Assembly (NCBI GenBank): GCA_030685235.1
Contig: MU839316.1
Coordinates: 1-23,660 of the forward strand
Source: Copromyces sp. CBS 386.78
Lineage: Eukaryota; Ascomycota; Sordariomycetes; Sordariales; Sordariaceae
Direction of reading: 5' to 3'
Length of the DNA: 23,660 nucleotides
Shown: one piece after another, positions 1 through 9,238 of the stretch
How the letters are laid out: each line of letters begins with the position of its first letter
How positions within the stretch are numbered: the first letter of the stretch is position 1
The notes under the pieces: model-generated
The model's input: the letters and a program-made list of their open reading frames with translations, nothing else
The model's database searches: none
Told to the model about the DNA's origin: nothing
Translations under genes and position numbers: made by a program

Positions 1-104
1 TGAAAGAATGTAATGACCAGATTTCTGGTGTGAAATTTATGAAAGAATACCGCTGCCAAGCTGAGTGTGGACCCTGATCTGGATGCGAGCGATTTAATTG
101 GCTC
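1..104. other. Left flank outside the element
   Basis: This lies outside the TIR. Plus frame 3 is open from 3 to 71 and encodes a short Cys-containing stretch with CQAEC, ending at TGA. It could be the remnant of a host gene next to the insertion, but it is too short to tell. Confidence 0.3.
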
Positions 105-106
105 AA

Positions 107-191
107 AAATTTTGGGGTGCATTAGCGCGCGGGAAGAGCGGGGCGGCGGTGCGAATAGACTTTGATGGCGGTGCGAAAAGACTCTCTCATA
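107..191 (+). repeat. Left terminal inverted repeat with two subterminal motifs
   Basis: The arm begins AAATTTTGGGGTGCATTAG and continues CGCGCGGGAAGAGCGGGG. It contains CGGTGCGAATAGAC at 147-160 and CGGTGCGAAAAGAC at 169-182. Relative to the right arm it lacks about 10 nt after GCATTAG. The paired motifs are plausible transposase-binding sites, which is inference. A TATATATA tract follows at about 192-201 and could serve as a promoter element. Confidence 0.75.
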
Positions 192-515
192 ATTATATAT
201 ATAGTATCTTAGTTTCGAAAGCGGTCTTTCGGTCTATAGGGGTATATTGTAAAAGTAGTCACGTAACCTCTATACCGGCGCCATTCACTAGGCGCACGGC
301 CCTGGCGGCCTCCCCTCGTACCCTACTTCCAGCCCTCCAAATTCGCCGCCTCTCTCTCCTCTTTTCTCTCCATAGCATCAATCACAGCCATCCATTTCAG
401 CCTGTTCACAGGTGTTCAAACTTCGAAGCAGTAGCGGGAAAATCCTACAAGGATAGGATGAAAAGGACGCGACTAGATATGTTATGAAAGTTTGAAGGAG
501 TTAATTGAAAATGAT

Positions 516-869
516 TTATGGACGTGGCGCGTCTAAGGGGAGAACTTGTCGTGCGCGTTCTTGCAAAGGGGAGGAAAAACCACCGGAGAGAGGGATTGGG
601 AGGACCTGGAGTACATCTTGCCGCTTGTGGGTCCCTATTACGCGGACTTGGGACGGGAAATCCCGCAACTGAACGAGGCGCGTGAAGCATTGTTTCTCAC
701 GGTCAGCCTTGGGAGCGTAACCCTCGGGATAAAGACCACCGAAGCTAGCACGGGGAAATGCGATGCGAAACGTCTCATCCAACGATTCGCGACTTGTACC
801 ATCGGGGACTCGAACCTTGTCCCTTCTCCAAAGGAGGAGAGAGGGCAGTTGGCTATCTATGTCCGATCA
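516..869 (-). CDS. Uncertain ORF downstream of A2
   Basis: A minus-strand frame is open for about 117 codons, without a convincing start, immediately downstream of and overlapping relic A2. It contains FGGLYPEGYAPKADREKQ and reads like protein. It could be the shifted C-terminal part of A2, but it does not resemble the C-terminus of the second copy at 21.37-21.53 kb. A 129-codon ORF on the opposite strand (546-935) is equally open, so the coding strand is undecided. Confidence 0.3.
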
Positions 870-1209
870 CCAGAGCCGAAAACGGGAGCGGAGGGACGAT
901 CGGCCAAGAATATCTCGCGATATCCTTTGCGCTGATAGTCCTCGACCTTCATGTTCCGGCAGCGAGGGAGGATATCGGGGTCGTGCGGGAGACCGTCCTC
1001 GGTTAGGCGCTCACGCACGTCTCTAAGGAAGTCGACGCAGGCGCTACGAAGACGGCGGACCAGAGGGTTGGGATCGCTCTGGGAGCGGGATAAAGTAATA
1101 ACTGCAGCCTAGACGGGGCGTTGCGCTTATTGCAGCAACCCAACGGAGTGTCTAACATGTACTTCGTGTTGGTGATGGGACAAGTAGCGCTCTGCTTGCC
1201 GGCGTCTCG
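857..1209 (-). pseudogene. Family A copy 2 (A2), hypothetical protein relic
   Basis: I do not recognise the family. The minus strand carries TNTKYMLDTPLG (about 1150-1170), then an in-frame TAG and a 2-nt shift, then VRERLTEDGLP and GYREIFLADRP, ending at TAG 857-859. The same motifs occur in the same order in A1 at 20.9-21.3 kb on the plus strand: TNTKYMLDTPLG, then MRERLTTDGLP and GYREIFRTDRP. The shared DFL-[MV]RERLT region is likely helical. The nonsense codon falls at the same homologous site in both copies (V-TAG-[VA]AAV). That means shared ancestry after a mutation, an independent RIP hit, or a small in-phase intron. The N-terminal part upstream of 1209 could not be followed. Confidence 0.65.
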
Positions 1210-1719
1210 GGGAACGTTAGAGAAGGAAACGAAAAGAAGACCGCGGGAGGGAGTTGCTGCGGATTGGAAATGAGGGCAAATAGTTGGGAAGGGACGGCTG
1301 CGGTGAGGAGGATGGGAGGAAGGAGCGGTGTGAGAGGGCGGTGTTTCGATTGTTCTGGTGCCGGATGGAATGCGGTGGAGGGTGCGAGATTTGTTCGCTT
1401 GGGCGGTGGGTGAGAACCGCTATAGTTGGAAGTAAGGAAGGAGCGGCGCGATTCGATCGCGACCGAATGGAGCTGGGGGTTTTCATCCGACGGCGCTTAA
1501 CGCCGCACGGTTTTTCCTTTAGAAACCGAAGAAGGACCTCATGCCGATAAGGCGCTATAGATATATAGCATAGGAATAAGACTATTATTTATCTATGTCC
1601 GATGCTGTGTCTGGCAGTGCCAAGCCGGACCAAGTCCGGCACGGCATTGCCAAGTGTGCATCGGCCCATCTCAACGCGTAACAACCTCCCGGGGCACGAA
1701 GAGATTGTCACTGCGCTGA
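1210..1719. other. No clear gene; GC-rich hairpin
   Basis: The minus-strand frame upstream of A2 is Ser/Pro-rich and shows no convincing match to A1. A perfect hairpin, GCCGGAC-CAA-GTCCGGC, lies at 1624-1640. A TATA-like GATATATAGC stretch is at about 1559-1569. No other feature was seen. Confidence 0.4.
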
Positions 1720-1902
1720 GGTCTAACTATCAATCGGCTAAATACAAACTGTGATGCTACCTTGTCCTTGCTCGCCTATTCCTGCGTACCAGGCCTGACC
1801 TCAAAGTTCCTCCAACTATCTGCCCACATCCGAGGTGACAACCCATTCGTCCACGCATCAGGCGTCCTCCTGTTCGAGCTGACTCAACAGCTCATCAACT
1901 GA
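1720..1902 (+). pseudogene. Hypothetical protein fragment (60 codons)
   Basis: This plus frame is open from just after a TGA (1717-1719) to TGA 900-902 past 1000 (1900-1902). It has ordinary amino-acid composition, for example NRLNTNCDATLSLLAYSC and HASGVLLFELTQQLIN. There is no ATG. The upstream frame continues beyond the TGA, so this may be the C-terminus of a gene broken by a CGA-to-TGA change. There is weak, unproven similarity to the AT...PPG...T.L..IS segment of the decayed gene at 21.9-22.8 kb. Function unknown. Confidence 0.35.
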
Positions 1903-2052
1903 AGGGAAACGGCGCATCGGGGGCCGGGATTAGTTGCTGAACGTTATTTGCTAGGATCTTTGGCTTTCTTATATAGCGCAGATCACCACCATCACTCTGG
2001 AGGACACTCCTCACCCTTTCTTTTGTATTTTTTTTTTTCTGATTTTATCGTG

Positions 2053-2086
2053 CGGAAGTGGTTCGTTGTGTTTTTCACCACTTCCG
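2053..2086. repeat. Inverted repeat, 10-bp arms
   Basis: CGGAAGTGGT (2053-2062) and ACCACTTCCG (2077-2086) are perfect inverted arms separated by 14 nt. They lie in a gene-poor stretch (1903-2393) where nothing else is supported. It could be a hairpin or a protein-binding palindrome. Confidence 0.5.
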
Positions 2087-2393
2087 AAGGGAAGATTTTA
2101 GTTGCGGCAAGTTTCTTGAAGGATGTTAGACTAGTCAAGGTACGGTGGCTTGTAATATGATCTGTGCCACATGGCCCCCTGACCCAGATTTGCCGCCTGT
2201 AGGTAAGCAACTATAGCCGGCTCCGATAAAGCCCCGCACACATTTGCCAAATTCTATAAGCGAAATAGAAACTGTAACTGTATACACGTAGATCGCCGTA
2301 CCTTATATCGCATACGTGCTCCTTGTCGCATCCACAACGCACCTCCACCACACTGTACCTGCAAACAATATCCCTTCATCGAACAAAGTCACA

Positions 2394-2870
2394 ATGACTA
2401 GTCCTCGCCCGCCTCCTACTAGCGTTTAGAAGGTCGAAAGTACTTCGCTCCCCGCAGCGTCCGCCAAATTCGGCGGTACTTCAGAGTAGATAACTACCTG
2501 GGTTGTCCAAGAGTTGGAGGCATGCAAGAGCAACTACGCTCGCGATGTCATTGAGACAGCTAAGGATAAGGTATTGTTTTGATTCAAGCGATGATGTTCT
2601 GAATGAAACTAACAAACCAAGACCAGGAGCACAGCGTCTGTTTCATCACTTACAAGTATGTCTTTGTCGCCTCGCAGCACACCTCCCTATATCAGTCTAC
2701 CACCACCATCTGGCCCGCCTGTCGCGCAACCCCAACTACCACATCGTTCTTTGATCTTATTGCCATTGAACCCTTTAGCGAAGAGTTCATTGATTGTGCC
2801 CCTAGCAAGAATAATTCTGTCTGTTTTCATGCTCTGGTCCCAAGCCCAAGACGTTTAGGGGCGAGCAGCT
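2394..2870 (+). pseudogene. Hypothetical gene with intron and two nonsense codons
   Basis: ATG 2394 opens a frame starting MTSPRPPPTSV. It is interrupted by TAG 2427-2429 and TAG 2487-2489 but otherwise reads well, for example KFGGTSE then TTWVVQELEACKSNYARDV. Both stops fit CAG-to-TAG. The exon ends in AAG at 2570 in phase 0. A GTATTG donor is followed by an ACTAAC branch site and acceptors at 2621 or 2626, giving an intron of 51 or 56 nt. With the later acceptor the frame continues as EHSVCFITYKYVFVA and into SFFDLIAIEPFSEEFIDC; with the earlier one it becomes Ser/Pro-rich and stops near 2860. The 3' end is unclear because it runs toward the convergent gene B1. Family unknown. Confidence 0.5.
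2571..2626 (+). other. Spliceosomal intron (predicted)
   Basis: The donor is AAG|GTATTG, the branch-like site ACTAAC lies 9-14 nt before the acceptor, and acceptor AGs are at 2621 and 2626. Length and signals are typical of filamentous ascomycetes. It supports the plus-strand reading of the broken gene at 2394. Confidence 0.55.
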
Positions 2871-2954
2871 GGCCAAAGGATTGGCGTGCTTGGTGTCGGC
2901 CTCCAAAGAAAGAATGTCCACACTCCGCCTCTTCTCGCCCTCTCCTTTACCTCC

Positions 2955-3677
2955 CTACTCAGCCTCCTCGCTCCTGGCCTTGTCCCTCTGCTGCTCAACC
3001 AAGGCCAAACTCACAAGGAGATCATCAGTCTCCTCACGCGGACGTACCCTTCCCGTGGTCCAATCCTTGATCCAGGCCCGAGGACGGTCTGGTCCGACAA
3101 AGTATCTGGAATACGCGTACCAAGGCGGTGGAGTGACGACGATACCGTTTGGGAGGTCACGGTACGATTCCTCCATCCACTCGATTGCTCGCTCGCGGAG
3201 AGAGTCTTCGTCGTGACCCAAACCCAAGGAGTCTGGTGGAGTAGACATGTCGTCTGGCTGATTAACTAGCCATACGTAGATGAAGGCTTCTGTCCAGAGG
3301 TCGATGAGGGGATGGAGTTCATAGAGGGTGGAGTCGTTGGAGTCGTAAGGGACTTCAAGCAAGTCGGGATAGTCGTCAGAGTCCGCATACGCATCTGCAT
3401 CAGAATCCTCCATTTGCTCGTCCTCTTCCTTGTCTTCGTTGTCTTTGTCGTTTTCGTCGTCTTCGTCGTCTTTGCCGTCTTCAGAGGGTGTTATCTGGTC
3501 AGGAGAGGGAAGCTCGCTGTTACTTGGATCGGACGAGATGTTTTCAGACAATTGTGGAATGCCGTCGCTCATACTCTGGTCTCCCTGTTGGTCGGAATCC
3601 GTGGCATTGTCCGTATGTTCGTCGTCAGCGACATATCCGTTTGTAGGAGAAGTCCACAAACGAGGTCGGTACGCCAT
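2955..3677 (-). CDS. Family B paralogue B1, acidic hypothetical protein (240 aa)
   Basis: An intact ORF starts at ATG 3677 in the context CCGATAATGG. Residues 1-110 are Asp/Glu/Ser-rich, with a run of acidic codons around DGKDDEDDENDKDNEDKEED, and are probably disordered. Residues 161-240 form a compact domain shared with B2 and B3: A[IV].W[MI]E, PNG, V.PP.WY, RP..WIKD and [VI]RPR (here AIEWMEESYRDLPNG, PPPWY, AWIKDWTTGRVRPRE). No signal peptide or membrane segment is visible. The Trp/Pro-rich motif with a conserved WIKD resembles no family I can name. The long acidic region suggests a nuclear or chromatin-associated protein, but that is inference. It is one of the few undamaged ORFs in the window. 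Confidence 0.75.
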   Translation of the reverse strand: MAYRPRLWTSPTNGYVADDEHTDNATDSDQQGDQSMSDGIPQLSENISSDPSNSELPSPDQITPSEDGKDDEDDENDKDNEDKEEDEQMEDSDADAYADSDDYPDLLEVPYDSNDSTLYELHPLIDLWTEAFIYVWLVNQPDDMSTPPDSLGLGHDEDSLRERAIEWMEESYRDLPNGIVVTPPPWYAYSRYFVGPDRPRAWIKDWTTGRVRPREETDDLLVSLALVEQQRDKARSEEAE

Positions 3678-3976
3678 TATCGGAAGAGAATTTCAAGTAC
3701 TTCTACTGGCAGAGTACAGTGATTGTAGGATAACGGCGAGATTGTCGCTGCACACACAACTGTCTTCTCGTGAGCTGGTGTGGTCAAGCCCTGCTTCCTA
3801 CCCGACCGTAGTTGGAAAGAATTGCTTTGACTAATATCGAAGGACAAGTGAGTCCCAACGAGTGTTGGCTGTGGCGGCTTGCGTGACGTGATGAAAACTT
3901 TCAAGGAATATCCTGCAGGAGTTTTTCCCAGGGGAATATTAAAGTAAGAAGAGCAAAGAAATGGAAGCGCGTGTGA

Positions 3977-4312
3977 CGTGAGACGGGGGATGGAAAAGAG
4001 CCTCAATTTCATTTCAACTGTCGCCAGTGCAACAGGTCATGTTCGTTCACCGTCAGTCGGCAACCTGTCCGAGATCCGACCGGCGCCAGCTCGACAACCG
4101 GACCCACAAACCAGCCGGCCGACGACAAAAGCAGTGAACCTAAAGACCGCACCGACAAACGTGTCAAGGTTGATGATGATAGCGTGTCCGTGACATCAAC
4201 GATCGGAACACCGACGGACAAGAAACAGCAGCAACAGCGACCTCCATGGCGACGGGTTTTACAACCACTAAGCCCGCCACGTCCCAAGATTTCCACGCCT
4301 CGTTTTTGCTAA
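3977..4312 (+). CDS. Hypothetical ORF without ATG (111 codons), divergent from B1
   Basis: This plus frame is open between TGA 3974-3976 and TAA 4310-4312. It contains FNCRQCNRSC, then a hydrophilic stretch with KDRTDKRVKVDDD and DKKQQQQRPPW, ending in STPRFC. Composition is protein-like and nuclear-type (Lys/Arg/Asp/Gln-rich). No ATG precedes it, so it would need an upstream exon or is a relic. The opposite-strand ORF (4009-4296) is Gly/Arg/Cys-rich and less likely. About 300 nt separate it from the B1 start, and the two diverge. Confidence 0.35.
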   Translation, partial: RETGDGKEPQFHFNCRQCNRSCSFTVSRQPVRDPTGASSTTGPTNQPADDKSSEPKDRTDKRVKVDDDSVSVTSTIGTPTDKKQQQQRPPWRRVLQPLSPPRPKISTPRFC

Positions 4313-4975
4313 GACGTGCCAGACAGCGAGCAGAGGATCACATACACCGTTACAAGCCCCGCGATTCATATTCGGCGTCCGAGGATCCAGAGCATTAAAA
4401 GAACAGGAAGAAGACAGTCGACGAAGGTGGCCCAGGATGTACGTGTATGTAGTGTACGGACAATGAAACATCTTAAACAGGGCAGCACGCGGCATGTTAA
4501 TGTGTGTGTTGGCTGTTTTTAAAGGAAGGCATGGAGTGAAAACGTATTGTTTCTCAGTTATGACAATGTCGTAAGCCAACACGGTTAAACGATGTCGAAG
4601 AGGTCTTCTTTTGTCGTACAGAGGCTGCGAGAAACTAGGACTGTGAAAACAAACAGGGCAAACAGGATATTCGAGAAAATGTATGACATTTGACAGCTTT
4701 GTCTGCTAGAAGGACAAAGCACTTGAGATGGCCAGCGGTACAAACGAACTCAAGCAATAAGTGCTAGAACATGACGCTTGTCAATGAGTTGGTGGTGAGA
4801 CTTTGCTTGATAGCCAACTTGACGTTGTCAGGATCAGCTCGTAGCCTTGCTACTTCGATCAGTCCCGTTCATTCCTTCGGAAACAAACAGCTACATCTCT
4901 CCGACCAACCTCAATTCCACCCCATCTGGTTCACACCCAGTCTCATCTTCCCTCACCCTTCGTTCTTACCTCCAA
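4313..4975. other. Intergenic, no gene supported
   Basis: Only short ORFs are present on both strands, with no recognisable motif. It probably includes the 3' untranslated region of B2 at its right end. Confidence 0.4.
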
Positions 4976-5791
4976 CTACTCGGTATCCATATCTGTATCC
5001 TCGTCATTGCTGCCTCCAATCCCGTGCTCCCTCGCCCACTTTTCTCTCTGAGCAACGGTCATCACGGCCAGCCGGTCATTAATCAACTTACGCGGGCGAA
5101 CTATACCCGAGAAGAAATCCTTGATCCATATCTTGGGACGAGGAGGGTCAAAGCGGGTACCGATGTACCACGCCGGAGGGTAGACAACGGTACCGTTCGG
5201 ATCATCCTTGGAGTCCTCCTCTATCCAGCGAATAGCTTGGTGTCGGAGCTCCGGCTCAGGGAGGGAGTTGTAGTAGTCCATGTAACACATGGCGTAGTAG
5301 TAGTCCTCTTTGTATCTGCTAACGATTCGGTTGGAGCGAGAAGATCCTTTCGTGACGGAGTTGAACTCTTCGTCGTCGGAGTCCAACTTAAACTCTGGAT
5401 CAGATCGCAGGTCGTCGATGCCGCTGGTCGGCAGCTCAGGTTCGAGAGAGGAGGCAAAAATGGGTCTGCGCGGGTTTCCGTTGAGTGCGTGCTGAAGATT
5501 GTGGGCGACTTGGACGTGATTACCAGCTGTGTCTTGGGACTCAATGTCCATGGGTTCAGACATAGTGGCTTCACCTTCCGACTCCTCGTCTTGGTACTGT
5601 GACTCAACGATTTTCTCTGGCGATGTGGCTTGCTGGTTCAGAGATAAGTGACTCGGTTTGAATGCCGGATCTTCGCGCTCGACGGTCCTCTGACGCTTGT
5701 GATTACGGGGTTGCGAGAGACCGGTGGCGTCAGAGGAAGGGGACTTCCTCTTCAATGGGGTGCGAGGAGTGGTAGGAGGGTCGGGTTCCAT
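4976..5791 (-). CDS. Family B paralogue B2 (271 aa), NLS plus conserved C-terminal domain
   Basis: An intact ORF starts at ATG 5791. Residues 14-35 have basic clusters (LKRKS and NHKRQR) that fit a bipartite nuclear localisation signal. The middle is acidic and Ser-rich. Residues about 183-271 carry the family B domain: AIRWIEEDSKDDPNG, PPAWY, KIWIKDFFSGIVRPR, then AQREKWAREHG, a tail shared with B3. It is about 10% longer than B1, mainly in the N-terminus. A plausible 5'-UTR intron lies upstream. The gene is tandem to B1 in the same orientation, consistent with duplication and divergence, and the N-termini are not alignable by eye. Molecular function is unknown; nuclear location is inferred from the NLS. 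Confidence 0.78.
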   Translation of the reverse strand: MEPDPPTTPRTPLKRKSPSSDATGLSQPRNHKRQRTVEREDPAFKPSHLSLNQQATSPEKIVESQYQDEESEGEATMSEPMDIESQDTAGNHVQVAHNLQHALNGNPRRPIFASSLEPELPTSGIDDLRSDPEFKLDSDDEEFNSVTKGSSRSNRIVSRYKEDYYYAMCYMDYYNSLPEPELRHQAIRWIEEDSKDDPNGTVVYPPAWYIGTRFDPPRPKIWIKDFFSGIVRPRKLINDRLAVMTVAQREKWAREHGIGGSNDEDTDMDTE

Positions 5792-5824
5792 TGTAAGGTC
5801 GCGGGAATCGAATATCTATAGTGG

Positions 5825-5878
5825 CTGGTAAGAGGAAATTTCAGTCTCTCGACAGACGTTGAAAGATGCTTGCCGTAC
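5825..5878 (-). other. Predicted 5'-UTR intron of B2
   Basis: Minus-strand donor AAG|GTACGG and acceptor TTACCAG bound 54 nt, 34 nt upstream of the B2 ATG. No strong CTAAC branch site is seen, so the call is tentative. Confidence 0.35.
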
Positions 5879-6340
5879 CTTGAAGATGTAGCACGTGATG
5901 ACAGATGTTGTTTGACAAGAAAAAGGACGCGCAAAGAGGGAGATGACACTGCGGCCGGGCGACAAGAGTGACGCGACAAGGACCAGAAGTAAAGAGTTTT
6001 GCAAGACTGAAAAGTCGCTGATAAAAGAGGGGATCTCCCGAGTTACTGAGTTCGTGGCGACAATTGGTAGAGGAGGGGAGATGGTTCGAAAGATTTCCGG
6101 ACGCGATCATGGAAGTGGCAGAAACAATTGAGCTTGGCAGCGTCAAGTGAAGGGAGGTTTGAGGGTTGCCAGGCAGCAAACTCAAGGCGTTGACCAAGTG
6201 GGAAGTGACTATCAGTGAAGTGTGCCTTCCAGAGTTGCAAACTTAAAAGGAAGGAACGACAAGGTAACTTTCAACAAGTACCCACTCGTAACTAGAACCT
6301 TGAGAGGCATACAGACACACCTGCACCACCAACGCCTCAA

Positions 6341-6709
6341 ATGATCTCCCCTCCAATTGGTCCAAGGCCACCATCATTGGGGGCTGGGCAGCTTGCGACT
6401 TGCATTCCGAGCTTCGCGCGGGTTGCATCCGACTTGGACGGCCCCGATGTGGCCCAAGACGCTATCCTCCGGGAGACTCCTGATGGTCTGCGACAGCGAT
6501 TGATAGGATATGTAAGAATGGGAGGTGTGATCTATAAGAACCATGGGTACCACCGTTATTATAATACTTCTCTTCGTGGTCGGCCTCGCACTCCCTTTCG
6601 ATCATCTTCTAGTAATCGTCCTTCGGTATTCCGAATTGGCCCAGAACACAACAGGGATCCAGGAAGTCGTGACGGTTGCGAAAGAATGCTGAAACCTTGG
6701 AGCTTATAG
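6341..6709 (+). CDS. Weak hypothetical ORF (122 aa)
   Basis: A plus ORF starts at an ATG preceded by CCACCAACGCCTCAA. It contains DVAQDAILRETPDGLRQRL and an Arg/Ser-rich C-terminus. No family is recognised. A 61-codon minus ORF (6243-6428) overlaps its 5' end and is equally possible. The 5879-6340 stretch before it is the presumptive promoter region of divergent B2. Confidence 0.25.
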   Translation: MISPPIGPRPPSLGAGQLATCIPSFARVASDLDGPDVAQDAILRETPDGLRQRLIGYVRMGGVIYKNHGYHRYYNTSLRGRPRTPFRSSSSNRPSVFRIGPEHNRDPGSRDGCERMLKPWSL

Positions 6710-7318
6710 TATAGCGTGGCAGGGGCATTTATCTCTTACTTGCCAGATGACGGAGGCGAAAGGGCTCCAGAAAAGGACAACCAAAACGGAGTGTCCGAGA
6801 GGGGTGGCGACGAAGAGGATATCGGGCGTCGCGTTCACGGGATGGGAGAATCTAGAAGAAATTGGCAGTCAACGTTCTTCTCAATAACCATGACTCATGA
6901 CAATGGTTAATATAAACTCGCAAACCACACTTACCTTGTCGTTATCTATTACAAAGAAGGTTGAAAACGGGAGTGTCCATGAAGGGTGGAAGGGCTACTT
7001 TGCGCGGGGCACTGGTGCACTCCACCCGACCCAGTATGTGGGTCCAACTCCAAGACCAACGATAACCGGCCTCCTGGATCGTGACTTCCGTCTTTGTCGT
7101 TGAATCATCTGGAGAATGAATTTGATCCCCGCCCACCATCAAAATGAAAAATGAAGGCGGGGTGGATGCAAAACCATGCATACATGCATGCAATTTTGCA
7201 ATTATGCACACCTATAGAAAACCCCATGATCAGGAGGCACGAACCAAATCGTTCACCGGAACCATTTCTCAACGTCTTTAATCCTGTCCTCTATACATCG
7301 CATAAGATCAGGCGACGA
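6710..7318. other. No supported gene
   Basis: Short ORFs only. A GCATG/CATGC-rich stretch at 7175-7192 (CATGCATACATGCATGCA) is a small alternating palindromic repeat. Confidence 0.3.
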
Positions 7319-7688
7319 ATGTCCGAAGTTGCATCCCCGAGAAAGCTACCTACACCAACTCGTGCGGGAAATCATGAACAATTAGAAGGTACCTTAGTCT
7401 CTAAAGTCCCTGCATTCATTCCTTCCTACGAGGCCTTGAAAGGACTTCTCGCCAATGTCAATTCCCTGCTCACATTCGCCCCTGATCGAACGTCCGTAAG
7501 GCATCAACGACATGACGGAAGAGCAATCGGCAGTATATAATGCCGAGCGAAGGAAACGCGCCCAGGAAAACGCGGCTAAGGCTTCGAAGGACGCCGAAGA
7601 CCGCGAGAAGGCCGAAGATCTCGGGGCATACCTGGAGAGAAGGCCACCTGGTCGGTTGCCTCTCCGTCCTGTGAGACCCGACCCGTAG
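7319..7688 (+). pseudogene. Charged helical hypothetical protein, probably frameshifted
   Basis: The frame from ATG 7319 (MSEVASPRK) runs through EALKGLLANVNSLLTF. Around 7490-7500 a second frame takes over, from ATG 7512 (MTEEQSAVYNAERRKR), and continues as AKASKDAEDREKAEDL to TAG 7686-7688. That second part is Ala/Glu/Lys-rich and likely a coiled coil. An in-frame TAA (7497-7499) blocks simple extension of the second frame upstream. One indel or a missed intron would join the two parts. It converges on the P-loop fragment on the minus strand. Function unknown. Confidence 0.45.
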
Positions 7689-7714
7689 ACCATCCCGCCG
7701 CCCGAACAATGGAG

Positions 7715-7982
7715 ACCTCCGAGCGTTAGAGTACTGAGGGCTGTCGTCTTCCCAGTACCACCAGGTGCGCTAACTAAAGCGACGTTGCAGTAACGCTTGG
7801 CTCCGTAGCTCTCCATTCTGGACTTCATGTTGTCAGCGGGGAGTGCCTCCGACAAAATCTCGTTCTTCAGGACCTGATCTTCTATGTCGAAAAAGTTGAA
7901 GACAGGAAGAGGGCGGAGTTTGGGCGATCATGCTTTCTCTGTGCCTAGCGTCACAGCATCCATCGCCTCGGAGAAGGGCTCG
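7715..7982 (-). pseudogene. P-loop NTPase/helicase-like fragment
   Basis: A minus frame is open from just after TAG (7983-7985). It contains QLFDIEDQVLKNEILSEALP and then VALVSAPGGTGKTTALSTL, a clear Walker A motif (GGTGKTT) at about 7748-7772. The layout, a hydrophobic strand followed by the P-loop and a helix, is typical of superfamily 1 helicases and related P-loop NTPases. No Walker B or later helicase motifs could be followed, and downstream codons lose protein character. It lies immediately after the SNF2-like relic on the same strand. It may be a separate gene or part of a composite ATPase locus. Confidence 0.5.
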
Positions 7983-7999
7983 CTAAAAGCGGTCAAAGT

Positions 8000-8760
8000 A
8001 CCTTATTATAGAAACCCGCGCCGCGCATCAAATCCCTATGGATAGCCATCTTGAATTTGAGTTCAGGGGGACAGTCTTCCAAGGAGAACCAGCAGATTAG
8101 CACCAAACGTTGGAACTAGTATATGTACCCCCTTTGGTTGTTAGAGTTGGTTCATTGGCTGCCACCCTCATCCCGCTCGAACGGAAAGGGTTGGACCCAG
8201 CGCCGATGGCAGGTACTGATGGTAGCGATGATGATAATCCTCGCTGTGCTCGGATCGTTACGCTTCTCCACACACTCCTCCATGAGATTGTCGAAATCCT
8301 GCTAGGACAGGGTGGCTTCGGTCCGAGTGTCCCGAAAGCCCATACCTTAGTTTGGCGATAGCCAAAGAAGCACCGGAAAGACAACATATCGCCGAAGGTA
8401 GCTTCGCACTCGTAAAACGTCTGGGCGACAAGCGATGAGGGCATCAGGACCAAGGTAGGGTAGGCACTGCAATAGCCGTTTTGTGCCATCATATCCTTGC
8501 AGTGCTGGTAATACATAAGAACTATCGTCATATAGGTGATTGTTTTACCCGTGCCGACATCGTTGGCCAGCATCGCGGCTTTGAGTGGAGATTCTTCTAG
8601 CTGGCGGATGATATAGGCATCTGATTGCTGAAGGTGTTTCGGCGGGAACACGGCTCGAGACCAAGACGCGACTTGGGATGAAAGGGTTGACGAGGAGCGG
8701 ATACACTTCCCAGCGGAAGGTGCGGGAAATGTAATCGGCTTTGGGCAATCCCTTGAGTTT
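8000..8760 (-). pseudogene. SNF2-type ATPase N-terminal fragment, copy 1
   Basis: The minus strand reads LPKADYISRTFRWEVYPLL. After a frameshift near 8690 it continues HLQQSDAYIIRQLEESP and MLANDVGTGKTITYMTIVL, a Walker A of SNF2 type (compare D-x-G-x-GKT), then VLMPSSLVAQTFYE (motif Ia region). Another frame shift follows FFGYRQTK, then RDTRTEATLS-TAG-QDFDNLMEECVEKRN. Family knowledge: SNF2 ATPases remodel chromatin or act in DNA repair; only the first RecA-like lobe is present here. Frameshifts and a CAG-to-TAG-type stop show it is dead. A homologous piece lies at 16.0-16.5 kb. Confidence 0.65.
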
Positions 8761-8806
8761 GAATTAACGACCCTTTCACCAAGGTGCGGGAGGACCAGGA
8801 GGTGCG

Positions 8807-9238
8807 GTGGCCGCTGGAGGGAGGTGCGCGTTGGGGCCGGGGGCGGTTTGGACTTTGGTCCCGATTGTCGAGGCCCCTGAGGGTCATACATTGCGTCCAT
8901 CGTCGGGCCAGCAACCACCCTTAACCAGACCGACACCGCCAACATCACCAGCACTCGTTTTTTCTTATCCACTGGCCCGTAAGATAGAACATCATCGTGG
9001 CCAATTTCAACGTCCGCTCAAGCTCCCCAATGGCTCGATGTCTTACCCCTCGGCGGACATCCCTCCTATGAAGATACATACGGTGCATCTTTCACATGGG
9101 CTCAAGAAAGGGCCAGTTGCGGCACTTACCGACAATTTCTTAAAGAGTATTACAATGGTTGCCAGCGTAAGGCTGGGGGGAAGTAGTCGGGGGCAGCAAG
9201 CGGCGAACGTCTGTGTGGACGGCCAGCATAGATTGTAA
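8807..9238 (+). CDS. Family C copy 1, N-terminal segment (relic)
   Basis: This plus ORF contains RGQFQRPLKLPNGS followed by SYPSADIPPMKIHTVHL (9041-9091). Copy 2 at 15.46-15.57 kb has LTLPNRSI then SYPSADIPPMRIRTVHL. Across that segment most nucleotide differences fall in third codon positions, which fixes the coding frame and implies past selection on the protein. The 5' part overlaps the SNF2 relic in opposite orientation, so the start is not reliable. The 3' part after about 9110 is uncertain, since other frames and the minus strand are also open. Family unknown; no catalytic motif recognised. Confidence 0.5.
   Translation: MAAGGRCALGPGAVWTLVPIVEAPEGHTLRPSSGQQPPLTRPTPPTSPALVFSYPLARKIEHHRGQFQRPLKLPNGSMSYPSADIPPMKIHTVHLSHGLKKGPVAALTDNFLKSITMVASVRLGGSSRGQQAANVCVDGQHRL

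Noticed and set aside
798..840. GGTTCGAGTCC on the minus strand matches the tRNA B-box consensus.
   Set aside because: The flanking T-stem does not pair, and no acceptor stem, anticodon arm or A-box fits at the right spacing. It lies next to the family A relic.
546..935. 129-codon plus ORF that reads like protein.
   Set aside because: It is antisense to A2, whose minus-strand frame is confirmed by homology with A1. Its 5' half competes with an equally open minus frame, so it was not called.
3312..3834. Val/Phe-rich and Ser-rich plus ORFs above 130 codons.
   Set aside because: They are antisense to the acidic low-complexity region of B1.
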